DNA of 64,000 bases from positions 62,001 to 126,000 of the forward strand of contig JAJJXM010000069.1 in NCBI GenBank assembly GCA_024516155.1, read 5' to 3'. Within the stretch, counting starts at the first letter, position 1. Each line of letters starts with the position of its first letter. The position numbers were made by a program, and so were the translations under genes. This document shows, piece by piece, positions 34,879-48,163 of the stretch. The stretch comes from Pyronema omphalodes. Taxonomy: Eukaryota; Ascomycota; Pezizomycetes; Pezizales; Pyronemataceae. A model generated the notes under the pieces. It was not told the DNA's origin, made no database searches, and saw nothing but the letters and a program-made list of their open reading frames with translations.

Positions 34879-35214
34879 GCTTTGGGTTTAAAGCTTTAGA
34901 TTTTGGGGATAGGTGGTGTGGTTGTATATGTATGGAGGGTAATTTTCTTTTTTTTTTTTTTGTTCGTTTGGAAAAAAAAAAGGGTTGGGATATCAAGGGT
35001 TTGGGATGGAGTTTTTTTTCTGAAAAAAGTTGGGTTTTTTTTTTTTGTTGTATAGTTCAATATATCTTATGGATATCAAATCGGGAATAGATTTTCATTT
35101 TCGTTTGGAGCTTCAGTTTTCATATTTATTTTCATTTGCGGCTGGGTATAGTGGATATCTCTGTCTCAATGCGTCGTTTCATCCTTGCTACAAGTCGGCC
35201 CTGTTGTTCTTCCT
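34879..35214. other. Convergent intergenic, T-rich
   Basis: Shared 3' region of ADE13 and GLO1 with several T runs. Nothing else seen. Confidence 0.45.
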
Positions 35215-36795
35215 CTACATACTACCCTTCTCAATGATCCTATCAATAAACCGTCAGCCAAACCGATCTTACTGCTACACAACGAGAGGGAATTGAAGAC
35301 AAAAAAAACAGGTAATACATACTCAACCCAGTATCCATCAGGATCCTGAATGAAAGCAACATTCTTCATTCTTCCATCCGTCAACCTCTTCTTCCAGTTG
35401 ACATTTAGGTCCTCAAATCTTTGACAAGCATCCTGGAGCTTATCGACTGCAACACAGATATGTCCGAATCCTTGGGGCTCTGTGTTACCATTGTGGTAAG
35501 AAAAGTTGGGATCAGACTCGGTGCCGTAATTCCAGGTGAGTTCAAGGAGCTGGAAGTGGGGGTTTATATCAGTAACTTATATCAATGAAAACAATAGATT
35601 ATCGAAGCATAAAAAAAACCCGGGAATTTAAGGATCGGGCGGGCATAAATAGGGATAAAACTCACTCCCTCTCTTCCAGCCAATTCCTCAGCGGGAATAT
35701 CCTTCGTCTTCTCATCCTTTCTTCTATACCCAAGGAAATAAAGATTAAACTTATTCTCAGGCGACTCATGAGTTCTCAACAAAGACATTCCCATTCTGGA
35801 AGTATAAAACTCCAAAGAAGCATCTTTATCCTTAACCCTAATCATCGTATGATTCAACCGATAAGTCGAGAGATCGGTGTCCGTAGCTTCGGGTTTCGAA
35901 TCCTTCTTTCCGATGATTTCTACCCAGTATCCGTCGGGATCTAATGCGAAGGCTATGTGCTTCATACGACCGTCGGAAAGCTTCTTTTGGAAGGGGACCC
36001 CGGAGGTTTCGAGACGGGAACAGGCGGCTTGCAGGTTGTCCACGGAGATACAGATGTGGCCGAAACCTCTTCCGGGGTCAGAGTTGCCGTTGCACACTTT
36101 GTAGTTGGCGTCATTCTCGGTTCCGTCTGTTGATGAGAAAGAAAGAAAGAAAGGTTAGCATTGTGGCATCTTATACCCCCAGTTGCGAGGTAGAGAGGGG
36201 ATATATATAAACATACAGTTATGGGTAAGCTCTAAAACTCCCTCGCGATCACTCCAGTGGTTATCTTTACTCTCGGATTTGATAGGGTCGTTGTATGCGA
36301 GGAAGTATAGATCGAATTTCGCCTCCGGGAACGAAAGTTTGTTGATTAGGGAAAGTCCTAGGCTTTCGGTGTAGAATTTCACTGTGGATTAGGAGGGGGG
36401 GTTTGTTAGCTAGTTGGTCTTTGATTCCCAATTACTCTAATCCTCATCATGTCGCTTGCTTGCTTGCTTGCTATCTACCACCCTTCATAGACGCGATACA
36501 TAGCCATAGCCATATCCGCGAATCCGTTCAGTTGGTAGATATACAGCGTAACCCAACCCAACCGCAATCCCAGGGACAACTCACAGCTCTCCACAGGATT
36601 CTTGACTCTAAGCATAGTATGATTAAGCTTATAAGCCGAAGTATCCGTCTGATAACCCGCCATTTTGTCGTTATATCCACTCGCTGAAGCTATTCCTCTA
36701 AACCCTATTCCTCTATTCGTAGCCTCGATCCTTATCGTCGTTGTGGTAACGCTGGGCTTGAAATGTGCTGCAATCCGTGAAAGACGTGAGAACAT
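35215..36795 (-). CDS. GLO1: Lactoylglutathione lyase (glyoxalase I), two-domain
   Basis: Five exons: 36795-36585, 36381-36217, 36126-35666, 35549-35323 and 35239-35215; introns of 203, 90, 116 and 83 nt. The last donor is GTATGT, giving a final 8-residue tail. 362 residues. Glyoxalase I isomerises the glutathione hemithioacetal of methylglyoxal to S-lactoylglutathione. Two tandem domains are seen, each with LNHTM.RVK.....[14 protein letters not shown], ELTWNYG, GFGHI and DGYWVE motifs carrying the metal-binding His/Glu pairs; this is the fused form of yeast Glo1. About 44 residues before the second Met (36663) are Arg/Ser/Thr-rich and look like a mitochondrial presequence, so two start sites could give two locations. 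Two CCCCT stress-type elements lie at 37284 and 37294 upstream. Confidence 0.9.
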
Positions 36796-38343
36796 CAAAA
36801 GATGAAACAGAAGGTTATGATGCGATGCGATGAGATACAGTGCCGTTGCCGATGACGTCTGTAATGGGAACCTACTTACAAATGGCTGGGCTCGGCGTTT
36901 CGGCGTTAACAGGCACTAACGACGCGAACACTGGAATTACTGGAGTGGGGGTGGGTCTGGTGGGGAGGGGATCCCGGAGATGCTCGGTGGAGGTGAGGTG
37001 GGGCTTTTGTGGCGCTTTTTGGTATGGGGATTAGTAAGCATGGCTAATTGGTGGGGGTGGCTGATGCAATCGGAGGAGATGGAGAAATTGGGAATCTATG
37101 TAATCTACTCTGCTCGGTACTTTACCCTATGACTTGGTTTTGGTTTTAAGCTTCGCTGGTATTGAGGTCACGATGATGATGGGGAACGGGGAATGAGAAT
37201 ATGAACACGTGCGGAGGACGGAATAAAAAACCGGTAAACATCAAGAATCAAGCATCACGTTATCGTTATCGTTATCGTTGTTTCCCCTCACCTCCCCTCT
37301 TTTCGCCTAATCTTATCGCAAGCTCATGATCAGCTTACGAAACTGCGAAGCGATGAACCATACCCCGCATCTCGTAGCCCACGTTTCTCAACTCCAGCAA
37401 CTTAACGGCTTGAAACTAGCCATGGAAACAACCAGAAGATCATCAACATCCCCAGATCCATGGAGTTAAGCCTTTCGCTAAGCCTTGAGCCATCATACAC
37501 TACATACATAAGCCTTTCACTAGTTTGGCAACTGCAAGCCAGGCCTTAATCACAGCTCTCGGCTCGTTCGTTTCGTTGAGCCTTTGGTTGAGCAAACGGA
37601 TTAAGCCTCTGACTTCTCCGATGATCTGATGCAACTTCCGAATTTAAACCTCCCCCGTTTTATTTTATTTTATTTTATTTTCGAAAAGAAAAAAAAAAGA
37701 ATAACAATACAAACGAAAATAAAAAGCAAGCAAAAAACCCTTAAATCCATTCCATTCTTATTTATTGATTCCATATCATTCCATATCATTTCACTATTCC
37801 CTTTTCTCATCCATTTTGACTTCATATCATCTTCACCTGACATACTCCCGCCTGAAACCCCGCCCTTTATATATAGCAATCCACACAAGGCCCATAACCG
37901 ATGAGCATCAACACACAGTGTACAGTGCATGTTTCAGGCACTATAACCACCGCTAGCCGCATCATCACCGGAGAATTCTGCTGCTGCATTGGAGATAGAT
38001 ATGTTATGTATGTACTGAGCACAACATGGCATAAGGCTTTCTTTTTATCGGGAACTAGGGATGAGAAATTAGGGATGAGGAACTAGGAGCCGAGAAACAG
38101 CATCATGGATCGGGAATTATGAATCGGGAATCGGGAATCGGTTATGATAATAGCATAGCAAGGGTAATTCCTTGTTTTGATGCCGGCTTAAAAACCGGCG
38201 ATGATAACGGACCGTTGCAGCTGGCGTTGAATCTACATATGGAATCTATCTATGGAATCTATATACAGATGTACAGACTCTATATTGGATTTTATCTCTG
38301 ATATTAATTTGCTTGCTATGTACACAGTACCTCCTCGTGATAT

Positions 38344-38363
38344 CCCCCCCCCCCCCCCCCCTA
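38344..38363. repeat. Poly-C tract, about 20 nt
   Basis: A homopolymer within the satellite belt. Confidence 0.9.
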
Positions 38364-38505
38364 CTCCCCACAATCCTACAACCTTATCACAAGATACTAG
38401 ATTCGCCAGATTCACAAGATCCACAAGATTCACAAGATCCACAAAGCCGCCTCTACATACTTCCCCATATTTTTCATAATCCCCCAACCCCACAGCCACA
38501 TGTAC

Positions 38506-38553
38506 TTACCCATAACCCATAACCCGTAACCCATAACCCGTAACCCATAACCC
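38506..38553. repeat. CCCATAA/CCCGTAA 7-bp repeats, telomere-like
   Basis: About six to seven alternating units resembling, but not matching, the fungal telomere repeat CCCTAA. The tract is internal, with single-copy genes on both sides. Confidence 0.85.
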
Positions 38554-38601
38554 TTGCCTCACTCCCTCGCCTTATATCATTTTACCCAAGCCTTTACACT
38601 T

Positions 38602-38632
38602 TACACCCACACCCACACCCACACCCACACCC
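38602..38632. repeat. CACCCA hexamer repeat
   Basis: About five pure copies of ACACCC. Confidence 0.9.
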
Positions 38633-38830
38633 GAGACCAAATAACCAAACCAACCAAACCAACCAAATAACCAGATTCCATTCTCTATACCCAAAGACCT
38701 ACGTATGTACGTACATATATAAACGAAGATCATCCGATTACTTGCTTAGCTTAGCTTGATACATACAGAAAAATACCGAGAAATACATATACCGTGCTGT
38801 GGATTATTTCAACGCATATCGATCCTTGTG

Positions 38831-38930
38831 ATGGCGGTTGATGCCGGTGGATGGCGGTGGATGGCGGTGGATGGCGGTGGATGGCGGTGGATGGCGGTGG
38901 ATGGCGGTGGATGGCGGTGGATGGCGGTGG
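38831..38930. repeat. 10-bp minisatellite ATGGCGGTGG
   Basis: Ten tandem copies over exactly 100 bases; only the second unit varies. The near-perfect identity suggests recent expansion. Confidence 0.95.
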
Positions 38931-39380
38931 ATAGTGACTTTGAAGGGGGATTTTGGATTTGGGATTCAGGATTCGGGGAAAGGGGAAAGGGGAAAGGGAT
39001 CTATATATATAAGCTACATAGAAGAGATTTTCTGGGGAGTAGTTTGTAATTGTATATAACATAACATTAAAGCGTGGTGAATATACAGACATACAGATAT
39101 AGGCTATTCGATTCTATAAAGGATAAAATTTGGTTACTGGATTTTTATTGTTTAAGCTGGCTTTGGTTTAAGATATTTTTTTTTGAAGATCTTTTTGTAT
39201 CCTGAATTCTTGATTAAAGTTGGAACTTCTTTCTAATTCTAATTCTCGTCGGTTTAAACTTACTTACATAGGTGCCTTACATATATACTTATCGAATTCA
39301 GAATACACGAGTATGTACTCACCCCCAACCCCGAGTGTCGGTGATCAGGAATCAGGAATCAGGAATTATATGAAACCGAG

Positions 39381-39533
39381 CCATCTTCATCTCCATCTCC
39401 ATCTCCATCTCCATCAGCATCTCCATCAGCATCTCCATCTTCATCTCCATCGACATCTCCATCTCCATCTCCATCGACATCAACATCAGCATCTCCATCG
39501 ACATCAACATCTCAATATCAATATCAAGAGGCC
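39381..39533. repeat. CATCTC hexamer repeat, imperfect
   Basis: About 150 bases of CATCTC, CATCAG and CATCGA units. It produces a His/Leu-rich reading frame that is not a gene. Confidence 0.9.
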
Positions 39534-39831
39534 CTCATCACAGACAGTTCTACATACAAACCGCCAAGTAGCCAAACCGCCAAGCAGCCAAACCGCCAAA
39601 CCACCAAACAGTAAGACAAATCATTTTTATCTTCAAGCTCTAAAGAAATAAACCAAACCAAACCAAACCAAACCAAATCCCTAGATCCCTGGATCCTTGG
39701 ATTTTAACCAAATTAACTCGTGTCTCGTGCTACATAGAATCTATGTCGGTTGTGAATATAATAAAAAGAAAAATAGAGAAAAATAAAAATAAATAAAAAT
39801 AAAGAAAAATGAAAAATGAAAGTATAATGCC

Positions 39832-39950
39832 TGTGGCTTGGTGCTTAGTGCTTGGTGCCTGGTGCCTGTGGCTTGGTGCTTGGTGCTTGGTGCTTGGTGC
39901 TTGGTGCTTGGTGCTTGGTGCTTGGTGCTTGGTGCTTGGTGCTTGGTGCT
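39832..39950. repeat. 7-bp minisatellite GCTTGGT
   Basis: About sixteen units, degenerate at the left and pure at the right, a polarity typical of expansion at one end. Confidence 0.95.
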
Positions 39951-40146
39951 ATGAAAAGTAGGCTATCAGACTATCAGACTGTAAAACCATCATGCGGCCG
40001 ATAGTTGATATGATGATAACCGGTAGTTGGCTTCGCTGGTGAACTCGGTTTGTAGATTGAGTAGGCACGAGGAGGCTGCAAATAGAAGTTTTTGGGAAAT
40101 CCAAGTAGGTAATGCCGATTGGTGGCTATTATGATCGTGATGTTGT

Positions 40147-40167
40147 GGGGGGGGGGGGGGGGGGGGG
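40147..40167. repeat. Poly-G tract, about 21 nt
   Basis: A homopolymer able to form a quadruplex. Confidence 0.9.
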
Positions 40168-42727
40168 TTGTTGGATTTGTTTGATTATTGTGGGTTCCTG
40201 GAATCGTTATTGATCAGAGTTCGTATGTGGGAAATAAATAAAAAATAAAATAAAAAGTACAAGCTTCATGTCATTATGTGACATTTCATGCTATTACATG
40301 CCATTACATGCCATTACATGCGCTTAAACCCCATACAATCCCTCGAGCCACAGAACAAAAACTTTGATATCTACATCTACATCTACATCTACCCGATGCT
40401 TCATCCTTCACCCTTCATCGCACGTTTGTAGCTTCATATAGCACCATATCGACTATTCAAATTGCAAACGAGAAATCGAAAACTGGAAGCTTCACCCGGT
40501 GCCTATTTACCCCGAGCACTCCAGTCTTCAGTCTCTAGTCTTCAGCTCGATTGTCGATTGTCGATTGTCGACAACGATAGACTATCCAACTCCAGCTATT
40601 CCATCTCCGGTTACTCAAAGCTCGTAACCTACGGGACGTTATCGATATGTATGTATCATTATCTTCAGCCTCATCTCGTTACATCCGAGCAACACAAGAC
40701 AAGACAAGACAAGATAGGGCCCCGCTTTCAGGGTGATCTGGAGACCTGGGTCCTGGCGATGACGAGACATGGGTAGTTTTGACTCAGTCACGGTTCACCA
40801 GTGGTTCAGTGGTTCAGTGATGTATGTCTGTTTCCCCGCACTTAGTGGTTTACCTGAAAACACAGAACAAGGCCTCTCGCGGATCTTCAGTATCTGTACC
40901 TACATAGCATCCAGCGGCCAGCATCCAGCATCCAGTGGCCAGTGGATAATGACCAGTCGGCTCGAAGTTAGAAGCAAGAAGCAAGAAGAGCCTCCAAGGC
41001 ATCAAAGCACCATCGGTATATGGTGCATACCCCTCATCAAACGAACCCATCCATTCATCCACAAACAAAAACTGGTCAGCAGAGCAAAGTAGAGGGACAA
41101 ACGAGATGCTGATGCTGATGCTGATGCTGATGCTCTACTCTACGGCTTTAGCCTCTGTTTCTGCAGATACTAGGGACAGTCCATACTGCGGAACGACCTT
41201 CTCGAATCTTCTGATTATGTACATACATACACGCGAGATTGTAAGATTACCGTATTGGGTATATCGAACAGAGACGAGAAGAGAGAAGATAAGTTGTCGG
41301 GTAGAATTATGTACAGATACAGATACAGATGTTGTGAAATCATCATGTCTGACAACCACGCGCTATAGTTTTGTTGTGGAAGAATAGCGAATTGTTTCTG
41401 GTCTATGGATGCTTGTGGAGAAGGAAGGCAAGAAAGGAAGCAAGCAAACAAGCGATGTCGTGATGTGTCACGGGTTCCCCAGAGTCTCCGGGCTCCCCGG
41501 GCTTCCCAGGGACTTTGTACTTTGGACAGGGCTGCAAGCGCGGGATAAGTGCGGGACAAGTGCGGGACAAGTGCGGGGTTACTCTCTGACCTCCCCAGGT
41601 GATCCCAGTTCTCCAGGCCGATGTTATGTAAGCCCATCTGTGCCTCCCACGCCGAGTCCGAATGTCAACTCCCTTGCGCGCGCTTTGGTTGGATATCATC
41701 AGACCAGAGGCAGAAGCAACTGTAGCTGTAGTTGGTTTGGTTTTGGATACACAAGATTTTTATTTTTATTTTTTCCTAACGCCCTCGGCGCCCTTGAGAA
41801 TCAACCCTCAGTCAATGAATGAATGAATGACCTTGATCCGGTTTGAGGGTGTGATCAATTTGTTTCTCCCACCGGCATTTCGTTTCACACGCCATACATA
41901 CCCACGTTCCTGACAGGGCTCCCCGAAGTTCCCATGAGCTCGTGATCATTTTTTTAAGGCTTCACACACCATCTGTGGAACCTTGCTGACACCTGCATGT
42001 CGAGTTACATCTGGTTAATTGACCGCTTTTGGTTTATTGGAGTGAGGGTTTTTGTGCATTAACATCCCAAATCGGGTATATTTGCCCCCACCCTACATGC
42101 AGGATGTGCTGGAAGGGCGACACCAAGACACTCCAGGGCACCAGGACACCAGGACACCAGGGCACGATCGAAGCAGCGATGTCGAGTCGAAGCACCGCAA
42201 CGGCAACCACCATACACCATCTCTTGGATTGAAGCTGAAGTGGGTGGGACACGACATCACATCTGCAGGACACCCTCAGTTTACAGTTGATGATGATGGC
42301 CTTGCTGCTGATGCTGATGCTCGACGCTCGACGCTCGTGAAGACTACTACTACCTGCGGAAACCAAGGAATCAAACGTCATAAGAAGATCCGATCTGAGA
42401 TTCGGTGTTTTGGATGGAAGGTATTAATGGCCTACCTACTCTACACTCCAACTTAACTCTCCGCAGGCAGTGCAGACCTGGTGAGCGAGCAAACTCATGC
42501 TCATGCACATACAGCCATAACTTGACAACTCATCGTAGCTCATCAAGATTTCCGAGGGAGAACCCATACATGGTAGAGTTGACTGTCCCTGTCGGCTTCT
42601 GGTGAGAATGAGGGCACGGCATTTCAATAATGCTTTGCCCATCCTCAGTCAGGAGTGGTCAGTTCATCAGCCAATCTTTGTTGAGAGTAACAAATGTAAA
42701 AATAAGAAAAAAAATCAGAGAATCGCA

Positions 42728-42762
42728 ACAAATGTAACAAATGTAACAAATGTAACAAAATG
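42728..42762. repeat. AAATGTAAC 9-bp repeat
   Basis: Three to four tandem copies. Confidence 0.85.
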
Positions 42763-44425
42763 TATCATTTTTGGTCTTTTTCAATAGCACCGGCCATATC
42801 TCTATTTTCTATGACCAGTAAGAATCGTCTTTATCCTGTCTGCCCTTGGCCCAGGCTGTGCATCCAACCATCTTCATCCAACTGAAAATCGTACCTACCT
42901 CTGGTACCTATACCGCAGAGTATCTAGTCTAGCGTTCTCATATCCAGCTGTGTCACACAGCTTCAGCAGAGTGCGGCGGGTGCTGTGAGCAGAATAGAAG
43001 CCTCCTAGCACCCTGCATTTTCTTGATGAAAGTTAAGCAGTTTTTGCTGCTGTCGCACCCTATCCTACATCTACACCACCACCCATCCTCCACCTCCATC
43101 GATTTCCTGTTCATATTCACCTTTTTTCCAAATCGTCGAGAAGGTGTCGATTCAGCTACAAGGCAATAATCAGGTCCTGGAATATAGTCGAGACGAGGTG
43201 AACAACTTCCCCCGCATCGGATCCGTACAGACCGCCCTTGCAGTCCAAGGTGTCCCTAAGGCTTGCAAAGCACCTCCGAAGGAAGGAAGGAAGGAACACC
43301 AACCCCGACTCCCCATACGCTCCACCAGCCCAGGCCACAATTACTAGCCACGATACCCCTCTCGAGACAACATTAGACACCAGACAAATAACTCTCTTTC
43401 GATCATCACACTCATACAACGTACATATTCATCAGAAGACATAGATTGTCAAACACATACCACGAAGGAATAAGCGACCGACAAAAGGCAGCAACCCGAA
43501 GAAGCACCAAGTACCCGTCAAGTGGCAAGACTAAGCAGGTGCAACAACAAAGTGCAAGCACAACCAACTGTTACTCGATCAGTTCCATTTACTATCGTGT
43601 CGCATAACTCGGTACAATCAATCTCATTGGCAACGTTTCCTTTCCAAGAAGTCTTGACTGGCTTTCACCAACTTATCTTTTATTCCATTCAACGGGGTTT
43701 TCAACTTTATTTCACGAAGGGTGATTTATTTTTTTCGGATTTATTATTTTTTTTACGGTTGTTTTCATCTCAACTGCACACAGCCAGCCAACCTTAATTT
43801 TTGTTCTCCTGTCGTGATATCCATCCACTCCCGACAGATTCAGTTTCATCCTGTGGTTCTGTGAGCCACTTACCAACACAACACCAGCCACCAGCGAACA
43901 GCAAAGTCGCGCCCGCCTAGGTACCGACTGGACCAACCCTCTTTCACGACACTACGACCACGACATCTTTAGTCGAAGCCATTCACTTTCGGATAACAAT
44001 TAGATATAGCAATACAATACACCACGATTACACAGTGGTTAATAAGCGCGACGAGGATTACGATTACGATTACCTACGCCGCTGCGCCCTATCTTCATAC
44101 TAGGACATTTAGAAGACAGCCCTATCAGCACCACCGGTTAAGACGAGCGACGACCACCGACATCGCCACCACCACCAACGGAATTCCACTGCCTTACAAA
44201 TTGAAATAAGTACCACGGCGACGGAATATCTATCCGCCGAAAAGGAGAAGACTTCTGTGAAATTCCGCGCCACCTGATCAAGACTCGATAAGACTACAGT
44301 TTCATCGACTCTGCGACCTCCGAACGCGACAAACTAGCGACCCGTCCGACGCCCCGCAAAACCACCTCGCTTATCACCGTCATCCGCAACCGAAATTAAA
44401 CGTACGAACCGAATAACCACCCAAC

Positions 44426-46960
44426 ATGGATACTCCTCAGAAGGAGGATCCCTATGCCGCGCTTTCGGTTCCGAACGATGCTTCAGCAGCTACCATCAGA
44501 AGCGCTTACAAAAAACTTATGCTCCAATGTCATCCGGATAAAGTTCGTGATGAAGCGCAGAGAGCGGAGAAACAGGCTATGTTTGATCGGGTTCAACGAG
44601 CTTATGAGTTATTGAATGACAGTCGAAAGAGGAGGAAATATGATGAGGAGGTAGCGAAAGAAAAGGAAGCTGCGGCAAGGAAAGCGGAGAAGGAGAAGGA
44701 GAAGGCGGAGAGGAGGAGTAGTAAGAAGAGTACTCGGGAGTCGAGTACAAGGGAAAGGTCGAGCACGAGGGAGAGGTCCAAGACGAGGGAAACCAGAGAG
44801 AGGGAGAGAGATCGAGAACCACCAAGGGCGGAGAGAACTGAACATAGGGATCCTCCAAGAGAGTCTAGAAGGAAGACGGAGGAAGAGTTGAACGACCTAG
44901 AAGAGAAGTTCAAGAGAGAGTATCGCAGAACTAACACGTTCCCGCAAGCTAACGGTCATGCTCATCATGAGCATCGCGAAACTCACCGCCGGGATTCTCA
45001 CGATCCCCGGGATTATAGGGAAACGAGAGAAAGGGAAACAAGAGAAAGAGAAGCAAGAGAAAGAGAAGCAAGAGAAAGAGAAGCAAGAGAAAGAGAAGCA
45101 AGGGAAAGAGAAGGAAGGGAAAGAGAAGCAAGGGAAGCCAGGGAAAGGGAATCTAGAGACCCGCCGAGTGAGAAGGCATTCCCCCGTCCTAGCAACACCG
45201 GCGCTCGCTATGCACAGCCTTCTACCTCACCCGTTGAAGAACCAGCAATCCCCCGACAGCCACAGAGTCGGAAGCCGAGTGCTTCCTACCCCTCTGCCCA
45301 CGCTACAGCTCCTCCTAATGCTGCCTACCCTGCTGCTCACACTTCAGCGCACCACTCTGCTCATCATTCAGCAAGCCACAACTATCCGTCCGCAGGACCC
45401 ATGCCCGGATCCATGCCCGGAGGCTTCCCCGGAAGCGTTCCCGGTAGCTTCCCTGGAAGCTATCCGACAAATGGATATGCGCAGGAACCTAGCAGCTACT
45501 CCAGCCGCCAACCGCCTCCGCATGCGACTCCAGAAGAGCGCGAAAGCTACATGTCCCAAATTGCCGAGGAAAACGCCCTGCTCGAAGCAGTTCGTCAGAA
45601 AACAAGGTTAGAAGAGGAAGCCAAAGCCCGAAAACACCGATCTAATTCTCATGGTTCCGATAGTAAAGCATCAAAAGAGGTCCCCAGTCCAGAAATACAT
45701 AAATCTGGCACATCGGATGAGAAGAGACGAGAGCGAAAAGCAAAGCGAGATTCCGAGAGAAGGAGCGATGAACACTTATCTGCTAGCAACGCCACTGGAA
45801 GGCCTACGGATATTCCTAACGGAAGAAGGAGGGGAAGTTCTAATGTTTCTAAAGATGATTTCATGCCAGGAGGAACACCCGCCTATGGACCAGCTCCACC
45901 ACCACACATGTTTACGGCTGCTTCGTTACCCACAGGACAGACTTATCCCACTCATGGCAGCCCTACCGGCGGATATCCAACCACCGCCAGACCACAACGG
46001 AGGCATAGTGTATCCAGCCCAAGTATGGAGAAAATGCAAGCACGAGGCATGCGATCTTCGCCGATCATTCCGGCAAAGACTTCAACACATCCATCACCTA
46101 TGATGGGCCCACATACCGCCCCAATGTCAGTACCACCCGCTGTAGTACCTCCGGCTATGCAGCATCAGGACTCTGGGTATTCTAGCCCCTCTTCTCCAAA
46201 CGATTCAACACCTCCCATGTCTTTCCCGAAGAAGCAGGTTCCCGTAGTTGCTTCTAATAACCCTAGCGGGTGAGCCTTTTTTCTCCACTTGACTTGTCCT
46301 ATAACTATACCCACCAGCTCATACCTATCCATGAACTTCCACCACCATCGTACTTTTATGATGCACTTGCTGACATTGCCAAGATCTCCAAACCTATCCG
46401 GCTCCTACAAGACCTACACAATCTGCATCCCCGATAACGGCGATACAAGCCACAACTCAACCGCCACCGTCGAAATCCCCACCCATGCCCCCAATAACTC
46501 TACGCTCTGGTACGCACCTACGCCACAGGGCCTTAAACTCAACCACTTTTTGCCCGCCCCAGGAGAAGGTGCCCACGGAGCTCCTGGCTCTCCAACCGGA
46601 ACTCCAGCCGCAACTCCCACCTCCAATTATAGCACTGCTTCTCAGTCTCAGCATTCGCAATACTCTCAATCCAGCCAATCGCAATCGGCTAAATCCAATT
46701 CTCCAAATAGCGCCCGGAGTGTACCAAGGAGATCAAATACAATCAACATGGGATCTCCACACCTGGGTCTCCCCGCCGGGGGGTTTGAGTTTTCAGGGTA
46801 TCAAGGATTGGGAAAGAATGCGGTGAGTCCGGGGTTGAGTAGAGCCTCTACAAGTTATTCGTCCCATTCAGGACATTCTGCGCATTCAGGCAGTACCGTG
46901 AGACAGGGGTTCGTCCCCCCAATGCAGGGTGGTTTGAGGAGAGAGGAGACTTGGGGTTAA
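44426..46960 (+). CDS. J-domain (DnaJ, class C) protein
   Basis: The J-domain covers residues 8-75 with HPD at 36-38, the motif that stimulates Hsp70 ATPase. No Gly/Phe linker or zinc centre is present, hence class C. A long charged region follows, including about seven REREARE-type repeats near 205-240 (predicted single helix), then Ser/Pro/Gly/His-rich disordered sequence. Exon 1 is 44426-46269, with GTGAGC donor, 48-nt intron and CCACCAG acceptor. The phase-matched frame continues 46318-46960 for 828 residues. The exon 2 frame is uncertain: the first 120 bases read more like protein in another frame (DALADIAKISKPIRLL), while sequence from about 46450 favours the frame used here. The Hsp70 partner is unknown. 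The J-domain part is sure; the 3' end is not. Confidence 0.75.
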
Positions 46961-47904
46961 GAGTGTTATCGACCATGGATTCCAATGGATCTAGGTTACA
47001 GAGTGCGTTTTTTGCATAAGGGAAGATGGCTGGGTTGCATGATGGAGTTTTTCTTTTTGTCCTTTTTGCCTTTGCAAGCTTTGCGGTACGAGAATGAACG
47101 ACATGAGATACTATAACTAGGAAGAAGAGATATACCAAGGTGGCTTGATGATTTATGACCATGATTATCATGAGGAATTTCTTGGCAACTTTCGTTTATA
47201 TTTTTATCATATTTTATGGGTATTGCGTTTTGTGCGCTATGCTTTTATTTTTGGGGAAATATGTGGGTGTATTTTATAGCAAGCTTTTTGCAAGCAGATT
47301 GAATCGGATTATTTGGGGAGTTGGTGTGGAGAATTATGAGACGTCTCATTGTGAATCATGTTTATGAAGATTTTGGATTGATGGTAACTGGTTGACAGAG
47401 AGGTGTTTCTAGTTCGGATCCCCCCCTTCCCCAAATTGTGAGACATTATCCCATGAGGCATTCCTACGTTCCTTCCCTCATCCCGTCCTCCAAAGTTTCG
47501 TACCATTCCTGCATGCCTCGAGTTCCAAGAGTTTAATCGATCCCCCGATTTATGCTTACCTCTAAGGACCTCGGAAACCTCCCGCTTTCGTTTCGTTTCG
47601 TTTACCAACCCCCGGGCTCTATCTAATACAGTTTACTCAACCCATGACGAACGACATACATAGCAAAACTTAAATGCTAAGTCTATCTATGTATGTATGT
47701 ACTAACTTACTCTAGTCTACAGGTTACATCCTACTAATCCTGTCAAGGCTTTGCCTTGCCTTATGGATTCATCAAAATTACTTAACTGAGGGGTATTTAC
47801 CCCGCATTTACATTTACACTTATATATCTCATCTCTTGTGTACATACTTGGATCAGGGCTGTCTACGTATATAGTATGTATGTATGTATTGTTTTTGGAT
47901 AATG

Positions 47905-48015
47905 TAGATAGGTAGGTAGGTGGGTAGGTAGGTAGGTAGGTAGGTAGGTAGGTAGGTAGGTAGGTAGGTAGGTAGGTAGGTAGGTAGCCAGGTAGGTAGG
48001 TAGGTATGTAGGTAA
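47905..48015. repeat. TAGG tetranucleotide repeat
   Basis: About 27 units, with one GTGG and one TAGC interruption. Confidence 0.95.
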
Positions 48016-48163
48016 GGGGTGGGAAAAGAAAAATATATACATAAGCGCTTGCAAACGGATGGAAAAAGTGTAACATGGGGATATGGAAAACAAATATTAT
48101 GGGATGATAAAAAATAATATGGAATATAAAATGATAAAAAAAAGAAAATTACGTGTTATGTAA

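Larger units (their letters stand above)
36796..44425. other. Gene-free satellite-rich belt
   Basis: 7.6 kb without a supported gene. It is filled with simple-sequence tracts (listed separately where clear) and C/T-rich promoter-like sequence. From about 43000 to 44425 it probably contains the promoter and long leader of the J-protein gene. Open frames here (for example 143 codons at 39220) are products of the repeats. Confidence 0.6.

Noticed and set aside
38831..38930. CRISPR-like array
   Set aside because: Pure tandem 10-bp repeat with no spacers, in a eukaryotic genome.
39220..39651. 143-codon His-rich frame
   Set aside because: Translation of the CATCTC microsatellite.
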